This document shows, piece by piece, positions 25,919-38,558 of a DNA stretch of 38,620 nt; the stretch's first letter is position 1; every line of letters starts with the position of its first letter. Made by a program: the position numbers and the translations under genes. Under the pieces are notes generated by a model. That model did not search any database. It saw nothing but the letters and a program-made list of their open reading frames with translations, and had not been told where the DNA came from. Source of the stretch: Escherichia sp. MOD1-EC7003 (GTDB lineage Bacteria > Pseudomonadota > Gammaproteobacteria > Enterobacterales > Enterobacteriaceae); contig NZ_PTRE01000071.1 of the NCBI RefSeq assembly GCF_002965065.1, positions 1 through 38,620 on the forward strand, in the 5' to 3' direction.

Positions 25919-26569
25919 ATGAATTTTAAGAGATTTTTTAAGGCTGCAGGTTTGTGTTCTTTGGCATTCGCGTTGACCGGATGTATCACCGCAGGATTGG
26001 TTTCCAATACCGCAAGCCCTCCACATGCCGAGCAATGGCGGTCAGACACAATTAAGGGTTTATCGCTGGCAGAGGATAGTAACGGTACGAAAGGCTATGT
26101 TTTTGTTGGTGAATCGTTGGACTATCTGTTGACCACGGGCGGCGGCGAGGTGGTTAAAATGCTGAACGATCCGGCAATTCATGGCGAAAGAATCACCGTT
26201 TCCGATAACGCGAAATTTATTTTAAGCAGCAGTAATAAGAATTTCTCTGGTGCTATTACGCTCTATTACGACTGGAACAACGAAGAAGATAAGGCACTGG
26301 CAACACAATATGGTTTTATTTGTGATACCCGGCGTTGTACATGGATGCTGAACGGCCTGAAAGGCTCAATCCACCAGAAAAATAAAAAAGCGGATTACTC
26401 AAACGTGATGGTTTTCCACCAACCCTTTACGGTGGGCTTTTATGAGTACAAAGCAAAAGATGGCGTCCCGCGCGGCCTCGCTAATGCGCTGCTGCCAGTC
26501 ACTCTTACGCTGGATATAGTAACGTCACCACTCCAGTTCCTGATTTTATGCACTACCAAAAACTGTTAA
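25919..26569 (+). CDS. yidX: Lipoprotein YidX, divergent allele
   Basis: The 216-residue lipoprotein has a lipobox FALTGC with C22 as the mature first residue. The conserved block is [19 protein letters not shown], followed by VKMLNDPAI, and the C-terminal half contains [18 protein letters not shown]. Compared with K-12 YidX as remembered (218 residues), only about 60 percent of residues agree, far less than for its neighbours. So it is a divergent allele or a recombined paralogue. ATG 25919 follows AAAGGATTAATC. Function is unknown. Confidence 0.85.
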   Translation: MNFKRFFKAAGLCSLAFALTGCITAGLVSNTASPPHAEQWRSDTIKGLSLAEDSNGTKGYVFVGESLDYLLTTGGGEVVKMLNDPAIHGERITVSDNAKFILSSSNKNFSGAITLYYDWNNEEDKALATQYGFICDTRRCTWMLNGLKGSIHQKNKKADYSNVMVFHQPFTVGFYEYKAKDGVPRGLANALLPVTLTLDIVTSPLQFLILCTTKNC

Positions 26570-26612
26570 TCGCTGCGGGCAAACGCGTTTATGCCGTTTG
26601 CCCGTCCACTGA

Positions 26613-27425
26613 TTAATTCAGCACATACTTTTCAATGGCAAACGCCACGCCATCTTCAAGGTTGGATTTAGTGACAAAGTTCGCCACTTCTTTCACCGAA
26701 GGAATAGCGTTATCCATCGCCACACCGACGCCTGCATATTCAATCATTGCGATGTCGTTTTCCTGATCGCCAATCGCCATGATTTCTTCCGGCTTAATGC
26801 CCAGCACATCAGCCAGTGATTTCACGCCGGTGCCTTTGTTAACGCGTTTATCGAGGATTTCGAGGAAGTACGGCGCACTTTTCAGCACGGTATATTTCTC
26901 TTTCACTTCCTGCGGAATACGCGCGATGGCCTGGTCGAGAATTGCAGGCTCATCGATCATCATCACTTTAAGCAACTGAATATCGGGGTCCATTTTTTCC
27001 GCTTCGCAGAACACCAGTGGGATGGTGGCAACAAACGATTCATGCACCGTATAGGCGCTAATATCGCGGTTGGCGGTATACAGTGTATTGCGATCCAGAA
27101 CGTGGAAATGGGAACCCACTTCGCGGGAGAGTTTCTCCAGGTAGCGATAATCATCATAACTCAACGCGGTTTGCGCCACGGTGCTACCATCAGCGGCCTT
27201 CTGTACCAGTGCCCCGTTGTAAGTAATGCAGTAATCGCCCGACTGTTCCATATGCAGCTCTTTCAGATAACTGTGCACGCCAGCATAGGGGCGACCCGTC
27301 GTTAGCACGACATTCACACCACGGGCGCGAGCTGCGGCAATCGCATTTTTAACGGTGGGTGAAATGGTGTGATCGGGCAGCAGAAGGGTGCCATCCATAT
27401 CGATAGCAATGAGTTTGATAGCCAT
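26613..27425 (-). CDS. yidA: HAD-superfamily sugar phosphatase YidA
   Basis: The 270-residue Cof-type (class IIB) HAD phosphatase hydrolyses small phosphosugars such as erythrose-4-phosphate and alpha-glucose-1-phosphate in K-12. Motif I is IDMDGTLL with nucleophile D9 and acid/base D11. Motif II is VLTTGRPYAG, and motif III/IV is K201-region then GDQENDIAMIEYAG. A cap domain lies between (about 85-190). ATG 27425 is preceded by GGGGAACTC. It is complete and undamaged. In K-12 it precedes yidB; here yidB is a fragment. Confidence 0.96.
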   Translation of the reverse strand: MAIKLIAIDMDGTLLLPDHTISPTVKNAIAAARARGVNVVLTTGRPYAGVHSYLKELHMEQSGDYCITYNGALVQKAADGSTVAQTALSYDDYRYLEKLSREVGSHFHVLDRNTLYTANRDISAYTVHESFVATIPLVFCEAEKMDPDIQLLKVMMIDEPAILDQAIARIPQEVKEKYTVLKSAPYFLEILDKRVNKGTGVKSLADVLGIKPEEIMAIGDQENDIAMIEYAGVGVAMDNAIPSVKEVANFVTKSNLEDGVAFAIEKYVLN

Positions 27426-27498
27426 GAGTTCCCCAGGTAGATTGGTTCCTGACCCATGCTAACGCGATTCCGCTCAAAAATCAGTAAAACCTCTGAGG

Positions 27499-27540
27499 GA
27501 AAAGGGGGATGCAACGCGCATGGCAAGCTCCCCTTTTGCT
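27499..27540. terminator. Terminator-like hairpin after the yidB remnant
   Basis: AAAAGGGGGA and TCCCCTTTT-type arms (27499-27509 and 27528-27538) pair around a loop containing a smaller stem (GCAACGCGCATGGC). T-runs flank it on both strands, so it can act in both directions. It lies 3' of the yidB tail and 5' of yidA. Confidence 0.7.
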
Positions 27541-27596
27541 TAGCGAAAGAGTTTCCCTTTCAACAGTTCCATGTCTGCGGAAAGCAGATCGTTACG
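27540..27596 (-). pseudogene. yidB: yidB remnant, last 18 codons
   Basis: The minus strand reads RNDLLSADMELLKGKLFR then TAA, the exact C-terminus of the recalled 132-residue YidB (DUF937). Just upstream the sequence changes to AAAAAACCGCGCCCTTATAT, unrelated to YidB. Thus about 110 N-terminal codons and the start are missing. No protein is expected. Confidence 0.87.
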
Positions 27597-27779
27597 AATA
27601 AAAAACCGCGCCCTTATATAAGGAAGCGGTCGGATTGCCGATAAAGAGCACTTTGTTCTTGCCGGATGCGGCGTGAACGCCTTATCCGGCCTACAAAATC
27701 CTGCAAATTCAATACATTGCAGGAGTCTCGTAGGCCTGATAAACGTAGCGCATCAGGCTCGCTTGCATTGTTAACGCCA
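27597..27779. repeat. BIME (paired REP elements) downstream of gyrB
   Basis: A REP unit (GCCGGATGCGGCGTGAACGC and CTTATCCGGCCTAC, 27661-27694) is paired with an inverted unit (GTAGGCCTGATAAACGTAGC and GCATCAGGC, 27730-27766). Between them CCTGCAAATT and its near-inverse ATTGCAGG form a small stem. This is a classic mosaic element at the 3' end of gyrB and beside the yidB scar. 27597-27660 holds no gene, only a short hairpin (CCGCGCCC...AAGCGG). Confidence 0.85.
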
Positions 27780-31295
<3,516 letters not shown>

Positions 31296-31296
<1 letters not shown>

Positions 31297-32396
31297 TACA
31301 GTCTCATTGGCATGACAACATAAGCCGCGCTCTGGCTGGCCGCATCTTCAATCTGCACGCTGGAAACCGAATCGGTCAGCATCATGCGGACGTTTTCGCA
31401 TTTCAGCGCGTTCAGGACATCCAGCACATAGCTGACGTTGAAGCCGATTTCCATCTCCGCACCGCTATAGGTAACGTCGAGGATCTCTTCCGCTTCTTCC
31501 TGTTCCGGGTTGTTGGCGGTAATTTTCAACTGGTTTTCGCTAACATACAGACGCACGCCGCGGAATTTCTCGTTAGAGAGAATCGCCGCACGGGCAAACG
31601 CCTGCTTGAGCAGATCGCAGCCAGCTTCCAGATGTTTGTCCGGGTTCTTCGGCAAAACGCGTCGATAATCCGGGAAGCGACCATCCACCAGTTTGGAGGT
31701 GAAGATAAAGTCGCCAACGTGGGCGCGAATGTTATTGCTGCCAATCTGTACACGCAGCGGATTGTCGCCGCCGTCGAGCATACGCATCAGTTCAATCACA
31801 CCTTTACGCGGCACGATCACCGAATGGCTCGGTAAAGATTGACCAATTGGCATTGAACAGACCGCCAGACGGTGGCCGTCGGTCGCTACGGTGCGCAGTT
31901 CTTCACCTTCAGTTTCGAACAGCATACCGTTTAAGTAATAGCGAACGTCCTGATGCGCCATGGAAAACTGGGTCGCTTCAATCAGACGCTTCATCGTCGC
32001 CTGCGGCAGGGTAAATTCAACTTCGCTCTGCCAGTCATCGAGGTTCGGAAAATCTGCCGCTGGCAGGGTAGACAGCGAAAAACGGCTGCGCCCGGAGCGC
32101 ACCAGCATCCGCTCACCTTCCAGCTGCACGGCAATTTCCGCGCCTTCAGGCAGACCTCGGCAGATATCAAAGAATTTGCGCGCCGGAACGGTCGTCGCCC
32201 CAGGTTCGTGCGGCTGAACTAGCGCAACACGCGCCACCATTTCCATCTCAAGATCAGTACCGGTCAGCGACAACGTACCGTCAGCAACCTGTAACAGCAG
32301 ATTACCGAGAATCGGTAGCGTAGGACGACCACCTAACGGACCGCTCACCTGTTGTAGCGGTTTTAATAAATGCTCACGTTCTACGGTAAATTTCAT
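31296..32396 (-). CDS. dnaN: DNA polymerase III beta sliding clamp
   Basis: DnaN dimerises into the ring that tethers DNA polymerases to DNA. It is 366 residues with three similar domains (about 1-125, 126-253 and 254-366). The C-terminal VMPMRL is the conserved end lining the partner-binding cleft. It lies four bases after dnaA and has a coupled junction with recF. Confidence 0.98.
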
Positions 32397-32400
32397 AGGT

Positions 32401-33804
32401 TTACGATGACAATGTTCTGATTAAATTTGAAAAATCTTCTTTGATATCGTGGCTCTCTTCACGCAGCTGCTCGATCTTACGGCAGGCATGAAGCACCGTC
32501 GTGTGGTCACGACCACCAAACGCATCGCCAATCTCCGGCAGACTGTGGTTAGTCAGCTCTTTCGCCAGCGCCATCGCCATCTGGCGCGGACGTGCCACCG
32601 AGCGGGATCGACGCTTGGAAAGGAGATCCGCGACTTTAATCTTGTAGTACTCTGCCACCGTCTTCTGAATATTGTCGATAGTGACCAGTTTTTCCTGCAA
32701 TGCCAGCAAGTCGCGCAGCGCCTCACGCACGAAATCGATGGTGATCGCCCGTCCGGTAAAGTTGGCGTTGGCAATGACGCGGTTCAGCGCTCCTTCCAGC
32801 TCACGTACGTTAGATCGTAGACGTTTGGCGATAAAGAACGCCACTTCACCCGGCAAACGGATGTCGTTTTCGTCGGCCTTTTTCATCAGGATCGCCACGC
32901 GGGTTTCCAGCTCTGGCGGTTCGATCGCCACAGTCAGTCCCCAGCCGAAGCGGGATTTCAAACGATCCTCAACGCCGTTGATCTCTTTCGGATAGCGATC
33001 CGAAGTGAGAATGATCTGCTGGTTACCTTCCAGCAGGGCGTTGAAGGTGTGGAAAAACTCTTCCTGAGATCGTTCTTTATTAGCAAAAAACTGAATATCG
33101 TCGATCAGCAGTGCATCTACGGAACGGTAGTAGCGTTTAAACTCCTCGATCGCGTTGTTTTGCAGAGCTTTAACCATGTCCTGAACAAAGCGCTCGGAGT
33201 GCATATAAACCACTTTGGCATTCGGCTTGCGCGCCATAATACCGTTACCCACCGCATGCAGCAGGTGAGTTTTACCCAGCCCCGTGCCGCCATAAAGGAA
33301 CAGCGGGTTATAGGCACCACCGGGGTTATCTGCCACCTGGCGAGCCGCCGCGCGCGCCAGTTGGTTAGATTTACCTTCAACGAAGTTATCAAACGTATGT
33401 TTGACGTTTACGTTAGAACGATAGGTCGGTTCTGCCGGCGCCGGGACGTTATCCCAACCGGAACGCGCAGAAGGCGCTGCACGTTGCGGCTGCGTTTGCG
33501 CCACCTGTGCAGGGGCCGCAACGTTGCTCGTCACTGCCGCTTGTGGCGTTTGTGTCACCGGTTTGGTGCCGACTTCAAAACGCAGCTGTGGGGCATCCGC
33601 TCCGCAGAAGCTAGTTAACAGTCCATTGATATTATTAAGGTACTTGTCCCGTACCCAATCGAGGACAAAACGGTTTGGCGCGTACAGGGCCAGCGTGTTA
33701 TCGCTCAGTTCCGCCTGCAATGGGCGTATCCACATACTGAATTCTGTGGCTGGTAACTCATCCTGCAATCGGGCAAGACACTGCTGCCAAAGCGAAAGTG
33801 ACAC
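32401..33804 (-). CDS. dnaA: Chromosomal replication initiator DnaA
   Basis: DnaA binds 9-bp DnaA boxes at oriC and melts the origin in its ATP form; it also represses its own gene. It has 467 residues. Domain I (1-85) interacts with DnaB/DiaA, followed by a Gln/Ala/Pro linker. The AAA+ domain III has Walker [10 protein letters not shown] and Walker B LLIDDIQF. Domain IV (about 375-467) has the DNA-binding [15 protein letters not shown]. The start is GTG 33804, with GGAGTCC just upstream. An in-frame ATG four codons earlier lacks a ribosome site. The GTG start lowers translation, as known in K-12. Confidence 0.98.
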   Translation of the reverse strand: MSLSLWQQCLARLQDELPATEFSMWIRPLQAELSDNTLALYAPNRFVLDWVRDKYLNNINGLLTSFCGADAPQLRFEVGTKPVTQTPQAAVTSNVAAPAQVAQTQPQRAAPSARSGWDNVPAPAEPTYRSNVNVKHTFDNFVEGKSNQLARAAARQVADNPGGAYNPLFLYGGTGLGKTHLLHAVGNGIMARKPNAKVVYMHSERFVQDMVKALQNNAIEEFKRYYRSVDALLIDDIQFFANKERSQEEFFHTFNALLEGNQQIILTSDRYPKEINGVEDRLKSRFGWGLTVAIEPPELETRVAILMKKADENDIRLPGEVAFFIAKRLRSNVRELEGALNRVIANANFTGRAITIDFVREALRDLLALQEKLVTIDNIQKTVAEYYKIKVADLLSKRRSRSVARPRQMAMALAKELTNHSLPEIGDAFGGRDHTTVLHACRKIEQLREESHDIKEDFSNLIRTLSS

Positions 33805-34154
33805 GGCGGACTCCACTCGAACAAAAGTCGATAATGACTAAGGCTGAAACATTCATGATTGTTGACGTACGTCGAAAAGACCCTGCATGAGGGTGACGCA
33901 CGAACCGCTGTCTGCGGTTATATGCCCGATCAAGATCCTGCAAAACGATCGGGACCGCGGATCATAGCCTAAACTGCGCAAGAGATCTTCTGTTTCTCAC
34001 AGATTTTCCCGATTTATCCACAGGATGATCCAGAACTCGCTAAGTGTAAACGATCCTACCGCGAGGCGGGCACGATTTACGCCGCATATTGGAAAATTTA
34101 ATGACCATAGACAAAAATGGGCTTAATCGATCTAATAAAGATCCTGGACGATCC
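33805..34154 (-). promoter_or_regulatory. dnaA promoter region with DnaA box and Dam-site cluster
   Basis: A perfect DnaA box TTATCCACA lies at 34014-34022. At least nine GATC sites fall in 33928-34153 (33928, 33934, 33947, 33960, 34027, 34052, 34129, 34140, 34150), far more than expected by chance. This agrees with SeqA sequestration and DnaA autorepression of the dnaA promoters. The 606 bases between dnaA and rpmH hold no other gene. It is not oriC, which lies elsewhere in E. coli. Confidence 0.8.
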
Positions 34155-34182
34155 TTGCGCTTTACCCGTCAGCCCGTATAAT
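34155..34182 (+). promoter_or_regulatory. Candidate rpmH promoter
   Basis: TTGCGC at 34155-34160 and a perfect TATAAT at 34177-34182 are separated by 16 bases and read toward rpmH. A long untranslated leader of about 220 bases would follow. Other promoters may exist in the region. Confidence 0.6.
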
Positions 34183-34398
34183 CCTCCACCCGGCGCGCCA
34201 TACTGGTTTTCACTGGTGTGAGACCGTACATTTTCCCTGCGAAAAGGTGCGGAAAAGCGCGGTAAATAAGGAAAGAGAATTGACTCCGGAGTGTACAATT
34301 ATTACAATCTGGCCTCTTTAATCACCCATGGCTTCGGTGTCCATCGTTTCATTTTTCGGCGGATATCCAATAAAGCCATTGAATTTATTCAAGTTTAG

Positions 34399-34551
<153 letters not shown>

Positions 34552-34567
34552 TAAAGCTAACCCCTGA

Positions 34568-34927
34568 GTGGTTAAGCTCGCATTTCCCAGGGAGTTACGA
34601 TTGTTAACTCCCAGTCAATTCACATTCGTCTTCCAGCAGCCACAACGGGCTGGCACGCCGCAAATTACCATTCTCGGCCGCCTGAATTCGCTGGGGCATC
34701 CCCGTATCGGTCTTACAGTCGCCAAGAAAAACGTTCGACGCGCCCATGAACGCAATCGGATTAAACGTCTGACGCGTGAAAGCTTCCGTCTGCGCCAACA
34801 TGAACTCCCGGCTATGGATTTCGTGGTGGTGGCGAAAAAAGGGGTTGCCGACCTCGATAACCGTGCTCTCTCGGAAGCGTTGGAAAAATTATGGCGCCGC
34901 CACTGTCGCCTGGCTCGCGGGTCCTGA
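34568..34927 (+). CDS. rnpA: Ribonuclease P protein component
   Basis: RnpA binds M1 RNA and helps it cut 5' leaders from pre-tRNAs. The 119-residue basic protein has the family RNR motif [18 protein letters not shown] (about 58-75) and a phenylalanine-rich central cleft strand (FTFVFQQP). The start is GTG 34568, 16 bases after rpmH, with a poor ribosome site. That keeps RnpA far below L34. It overlaps yidD by 37 bases. Confidence 0.97.
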
Positions 34928-35148
34928 TAACCCTCATTCGGGTCTATCAACGCCTGATTAGTCCGCTACTCGGGCCGCATTGTCGTTTCACTCCAACCTG
35001 TTCAAGCTACGGAATTGAGGCATTGCGCAGGTTTGGAGTGATAAAAGGCAGTTGGTTGACGGTGAAACGCGTATTAAAATGCCACCCTTTACACCCTGGT
35101 GGTGACGATCCCGTCCCGCCCGGACCATTTGATACCAGAGAACACTAA
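34891..35148 (+). CDS. yidD: Membrane protein insertion efficiency factor YidD
   Basis: The 85-residue membrane-associated protein assists YidC-dependent insertion. The DUF37 motif is [20 protein letters not shown] with two cysteines, followed by [14 protein letters not shown]. An amphipathic N-terminal helix ([20 protein letters not shown]) attaches it to the inner membrane. It overlaps rnpA by 37 bases in another frame and ends two bases before yidC. Confidence 0.95.
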
Positions 35149-35150
35149 CG

Positions 35151-36797
35151 ATGGATTCGCAACGCAATCTTTTAGTCATCGCTTTGCTGTTCGTGTCTTT
35201 CATGATCTGGCAAGCCTGGGAGCAGGATAAAAACCCGCAACCTCAGGCCCAACAGACCACGCAGACAACGACCACCGCAGCGGGTAGCGCCGCCGACCAG
35301 GGCGTACCGGCCAGTGGCCAGGGGAAACTGATCTCGGTTAAGACCGACGTGCTTGATCTGACCATCAACACCCGTGGTGGTGATGTTGAGCAAGCTCTGC
35401 TGCCTGCTTACCCGAAAGAGCTGAACTCTACCCAGCCGTTCCAGCTGCTGGAAACTTCACCGCAGTTTATTTATCAGGCACAGAGCGGTCTGACAGGTCG
35501 TGATGGCCCGGATAACCCGGCTAACGGCCCGCGTCCGCTGTATAACGTTGAAAAAGACGCTTATGTGCTGGCTGAAGGCCAAAACGAACTGCAAGTGCCG
35601 ATGACGTATACCGACGCGGCAGGCAACTCGTTTACCAAAACGTTTGTCCTGAAACGCGGTGATTACGCTGTCAACGTCAACTACAACGTGCAGAACGCTG
35701 GCGAGAAACCGCTGGAGATCTCCACCTTTGGTCAGTTGAAGCAATCCATCACTCTGCCACCGCATCTCGATACCGGAAGCAGCAACTTCGCACTGCACAC
35801 CTTCCGTGGCGCAGCGTACTCCACGCCTGACGAGAAGTACGAGAAATACAAGTTCGATACCATTGCCGATAACGAAAACCTGAATCTCTCTTCGAAAGGT
35901 GGTTGGGTGGCGATGCTGCAACAGTATTTCGCGACGGCGTGGATCCCGCATAACGACGGTACCAACAACTTCTATACCGCTAATCTGGGTAACGGCATCG
36001 CCGCTATCGGCTATAAATCTCAGCCGGTACTGGTTCAGCCTGGTCAAACTGGCGCGATGAACAGCACCCTGTGGGTTGGCCCGGAAATCCAGGACAAAAT
36101 GGCAGCTGTTGCTCCGCATCTGGATCTGACCGTTGATTACGGTTGGTTGTGGTTCATTTCTCAGCCGCTGTTCAAACTGCTGAAATGGATCCATAGCTTT
36201 GTGGGTAACTGGGGCTTCTCCATTATCATCATCACCTTTATCGTTCGTGGCATCATGTACCCGCTGACCAAAGCGCAGTACACCTCCATGGCGAAGATGC
36301 GTATGCTGCAGCCGAAGATTCAGGCGATGCGTGAGCGTCTGGGCGATGACAAACAGCGTATCAGCCAGGAAATGATGGCGCTGTACAAAGCAGAGAAGGT
36401 TAACCCGCTGGGCGGCTGCTTCCCGCTGCTGATCCAGATGCCAATCTTCCTGGCGTTGTACTACATGCTGATGGGTTCCGTTGAACTGCGTCAGGCGCCG
36501 TTTGCGCTGTGGATCCACGACCTGTCTGCACAGGACCCGTACTACATCCTGCCGATCCTGATGGGCGTAACGATGTTCTTCATTCAGAAGATGTCGCCGA
36601 CCACTGTGACCGACCCGATGCAGCAGAAGCTTATGACCTTTATGCCGGTCATCTTCACCGTGTTCTTCCTGTGGTTCCCGTCAGGTCTGGTGCTGTACTA
36701 TATCGTCAGCAACCTGGTAACCATTATTCAGCAGCAGCTGATTTACCGTGGTCTGGAAAAACGTGGCCTGCATAGCCGCGAGAAGAAAAAATCCTGA
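35151..36797 (+). CDS. yidC: Membrane protein insertase YidC
   Basis: YidC inserts and folds inner-membrane proteins, alone or with SecYEG. The 548-residue Gram-negative form has an N-terminal signal anchor ([17 protein letters not shown]), a large periplasmic beta-sandwich domain (about 60-340) and a five-helix Oxa1 core (about 345-535). The core contains the groove arginine (residue about 366 in [18 protein letters not shown]) and two coiled cytoplasmic helices after it. The basic tail [11 protein letters not shown] may touch ribosomes. ATG 35151 is two bases after yidD. Confidence 0.98.
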   Translation: MDSQRNLLVIALLFVSFMIWQAWEQDKNPQPQAQQTTQTTTTAAGSAADQGVPASGQGKLISVKTDVLDLTINTRGGDVEQALLPAYPKELNSTQPFQLLETSPQFIYQAQSGLTGRDGPDNPANGPRPLYNVEKDAYVLAEGQNELQVPMTYTDAAGNSFTKTFVLKRGDYAVNVNYNVQNAGEKPLEISTFGQLKQSITLPPHLDTGSSNFALHTFRGAAYSTPDEKYEKYKFDTIADNENLNLSSKGGWVAMLQQYFATAWIPHNDGTNNFYTANLGNGIAAIGYKSQPVLVQPGQTGAMNSTLWVGPEIQDKMAAVAPHLDLTVDYGWLWFISQPLFKLLKWIHSFVGNWGFSIIIITFIVRGIMYPLTKAQYTSMAKMRMLQPKIQAMRERLGDDKQRISQEMMALYKAEKVNPLGGCFPLLIQMPIFLALYYMLMGSVELRQAPFALWIHDLSAQDPYYILPILMGVTMFFIQKMSPTTVTDPMQQKLMTFMPVIFTVFFLWFPSGLVLYYIVSNLVTIIQQQLIYRGLEKRGLHSREKKKS

Positions 36798-36804
36798 TTC
36801 GGTT

Positions 36805-36837
36805 GTAGGCCGGATAAGGCGAAGCCGCCATCCGGCA
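36805..36837. repeat. REP element after yidC
   Basis: GTAGGCCGGATAAGGCGAAG followed by CCGCCATCCGGC is a REP palindrome eight bases past the yidC stop, protecting or ending the transcript. A related REP-like stretch, GTAGGGTGGATAAGCACCGC then GCATCCGCC, follows at about 36887-36915. Confidence 0.8.
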
Positions 36838-36852
36838 AACGGAACATAAATT

Positions 36853-36881
36853 AAAGGGCGGTCAGTTGACCGCCTTTTTTC
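36853..36881 (+). terminator. Terminator between yidC and mnmE
   Basis: GGCGGTCA and TGACCGCC pair around GT (36857-36874) and are followed by TTTTTT. It should end most transcripts from the rpmH-yidC operon. Confidence 0.88.
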
Positions 36882-36936
36882 TTTTCGTAGGGTGGATAAG
36901 CACCGCGCATCCGCCACACAAAGCAACAGGAACATC

Positions 36937-38301
36937 ATGAGCGATAATGACACTATCGTAGCCCAGGCAACGCCTCCGGGACGTGGCGGCGTTGGCATCC
37001 TGCGCATCTCGGGCCTCAAAGCCCGTGAAGTAGCCGAAACCGTGCTGGGTAAACTGCCTAAGCCGCGCTACGCCGATTATCTTCCGTTTAAAGACGCCGA
37101 CGGCAGCGTGCTCGATCAGGGGATTGCGCTATGGTTCCCTGGCCCGAACTCGTTCACCGGCGAAGATGTGCTGGAACTGCAAGGTCATGGCGGTCCGGTG
37201 ATCCTCGACCTGCTGTTAAAACGCATTCTGACCATTCCCGGCCTGCGGATTGCCCGCCCGGGTGAGTTTTCCGAACGCGCGTTTCTTAACGATAAACTCG
37301 ACCTGGCCCAGGCCGAAGCGATTGCGGATCTTATCGACGCCAGCTCGGAACAGGCGGCCCGTTCGGCGCTAAACTCGCTGCAAGGCGCGTTCTCCGCACG
37401 GGTTAACCATCTGGTGGAAGCCCTCACCCACTTGCGCATTTACGTCGAAGCGGCAATTGATTTCCCTGATGAAGAGATCGATTTCCTCTCCGACGGCAAA
37501 ATTGAAGCCCAGCTCAATGACGTAATTGCCGATCTCGACGCGGTACGCGCCGAAGCTCGTCAGGGTAGTCTGTTGCGCGAAGGGATGAAAGTAGTGATTG
37601 CCGGGCGTCCTAACGCCGGTAAATCGAGCCTACTGAACGCGCTGGCGGGGCGTGAAGCGGCAATCGTGACTGATATCGCCGGAACCACGCGTGATGTGCT
37701 GCGTGAGCATATCCACATTGACGGGATGCCATTGCATATCATCGACACCGCCGGGCTACGTGAAGCCAGTGACGAAGTTGAGCGTATTGGTATCGAGCGC
37801 GCGTGGCAGGAAATTGAACAGGCCGACCGCGTGCTGTTTATGGTCGATGGCACCACGACAGACGCCGTTGATCCGGCAGAGATCTGGCCGGAATTTATCG
37901 CCCGTCTGCCTGCAAAACTGCCGATCACCGTGGTGCGCAATAAAGCCGATATCACTGGCGAAACGCTGGGAATGAGCGAAGTGAACGGTCACGCGTTAAT
38001 TCGTCTCTCGGCAAGGACTGGCGAAGGCGTGGACGTGCTGCGTAACCATCTCAAACAGAGCATGGGCTTTGACACCAACATGGAAGGCGGCTTCCTGGCG
38101 CGTCGTCGTCATCTACAGGCGCTGGAACAGGCGGCAGAGCATTTGCAGCAAGGTAAAGCGCAACTGTTAGGTGCCTGGGCGGGCGAGTTGCTGGCAGAAG
38201 AGTTGCGCCTCGCACAGCAGAATTTAAGCGAAATCACCGGGGAATTTACTTCTGACGACCTGCTGGGGCGGATTTTCTCCAGCTTCTGTATCGGTAAGTA
38301 A
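36937..38301 (+). CDS. mnmE: tRNA modification GTPase MnmE
   Basis: MnmE with MnmG makes 5-carboxymethylaminomethyl-type changes on wobble U34 of tRNAs. The 454-residue protein has an N-terminal folate-binding domain (1-118), a helical domain, and an inserted GTPase domain (about 216-378) with G1 [15 protein letters not shown]2 TTRD, G3 DTAGL and G4 NKAD. It ends in CIGK, the essential C-terminus. ATG 36937 is preceded by CAGGAACATC. The longer frame to 36892 runs through REP-like sequence and is not used. Confidence 0.97.
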
Positions 38302-38310
38302 CCGCGCTTA

Positions 38311-38347
38311 CGAAGCCGCATTCTGACTGTCAGATGCGGCTTCGCTT
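38311..38347 (+). terminator. mnmE terminator-like hairpin
   Basis: GAAGCCGCATTCTGA pairs with TCAGATGCGGCTTC around CTG (38312-38343). The stem is 14 pairs with one mismatch; the T-tail is weak (GCTTCATTATT). Confidence 0.75.
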
Positions 38348-38359
38348 CATTATTAGCAC

Positions 38360-38410
38360 TCCTGTTATTCCTCAACCCTTTTTTTAAACATTAAAATTCT
38401 TACGTAATTT
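38360..38410 (+). promoter_or_regulatory. Remnant of tna operon upstream region
   Basis: CCTCAACCCTTTTTTTAAAC and ATTAAAATTCTTACGTAATT match the recalled K-12 sequence upstream of the tnaCAB promoter. It breaks at about 38412, before the CRP site and promoter, and switches directly into the end of tnaB. Confidence 0.75.
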
Positions 38411-38558
38411 ATCCCCGCAGTACTGGCAATCAAAGCCCGCAAGAAGTTTCCCAATCAGATGTTCACGGTCTGGGGTGGCAATCTTATTCCGGCGATTGTC
38501 ATTCTCTTTGGTATAACCGTGATTTTGTGCTGGTTCGGTAACGTCTTTAATGTGTTAC
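38411..38558 (+). pseudogene. tnaB: tnaB remnant (tryptophan permease), last ~49 codons
   Basis: Codons from 38411 read IPAVLAIKARKKFPNQMFTV then WGGNLIPAIVILFGITVI and LCWFGNVFNVL. This is the C-terminus of low-affinity tryptophan permease TnaB as recalled from K-12. The start, leader gene tnaC, tryptophanase gene tnaA and the first ~365 tnaB codons are missing. The final PKFG codons are also cut off, by inserted DNA after TTAC at 38555-38558. No permease or tryptophanase can come from this locus, so the strain should be indole-negative unless a copy lies elsewhere. Confidence 0.9.

Noticed and set aside
33928..34153. oriC candidate (DnaA box plus GATC cluster)
   Set aside because: Only one perfect DnaA box and no AT-rich 13-mers are seen; this is the dnaA promoter. 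In E. coli oriC lies by mnmG and mioC, outside this window.
35457..36518. 353-codon open frame opposite yidC
   Set aside because: It is fully antisense to the conserved yidC gene, has no ribosome site and its protein is rich in Arg, His and Gln in the way of a shadow frame of GC-rich coding DNA.
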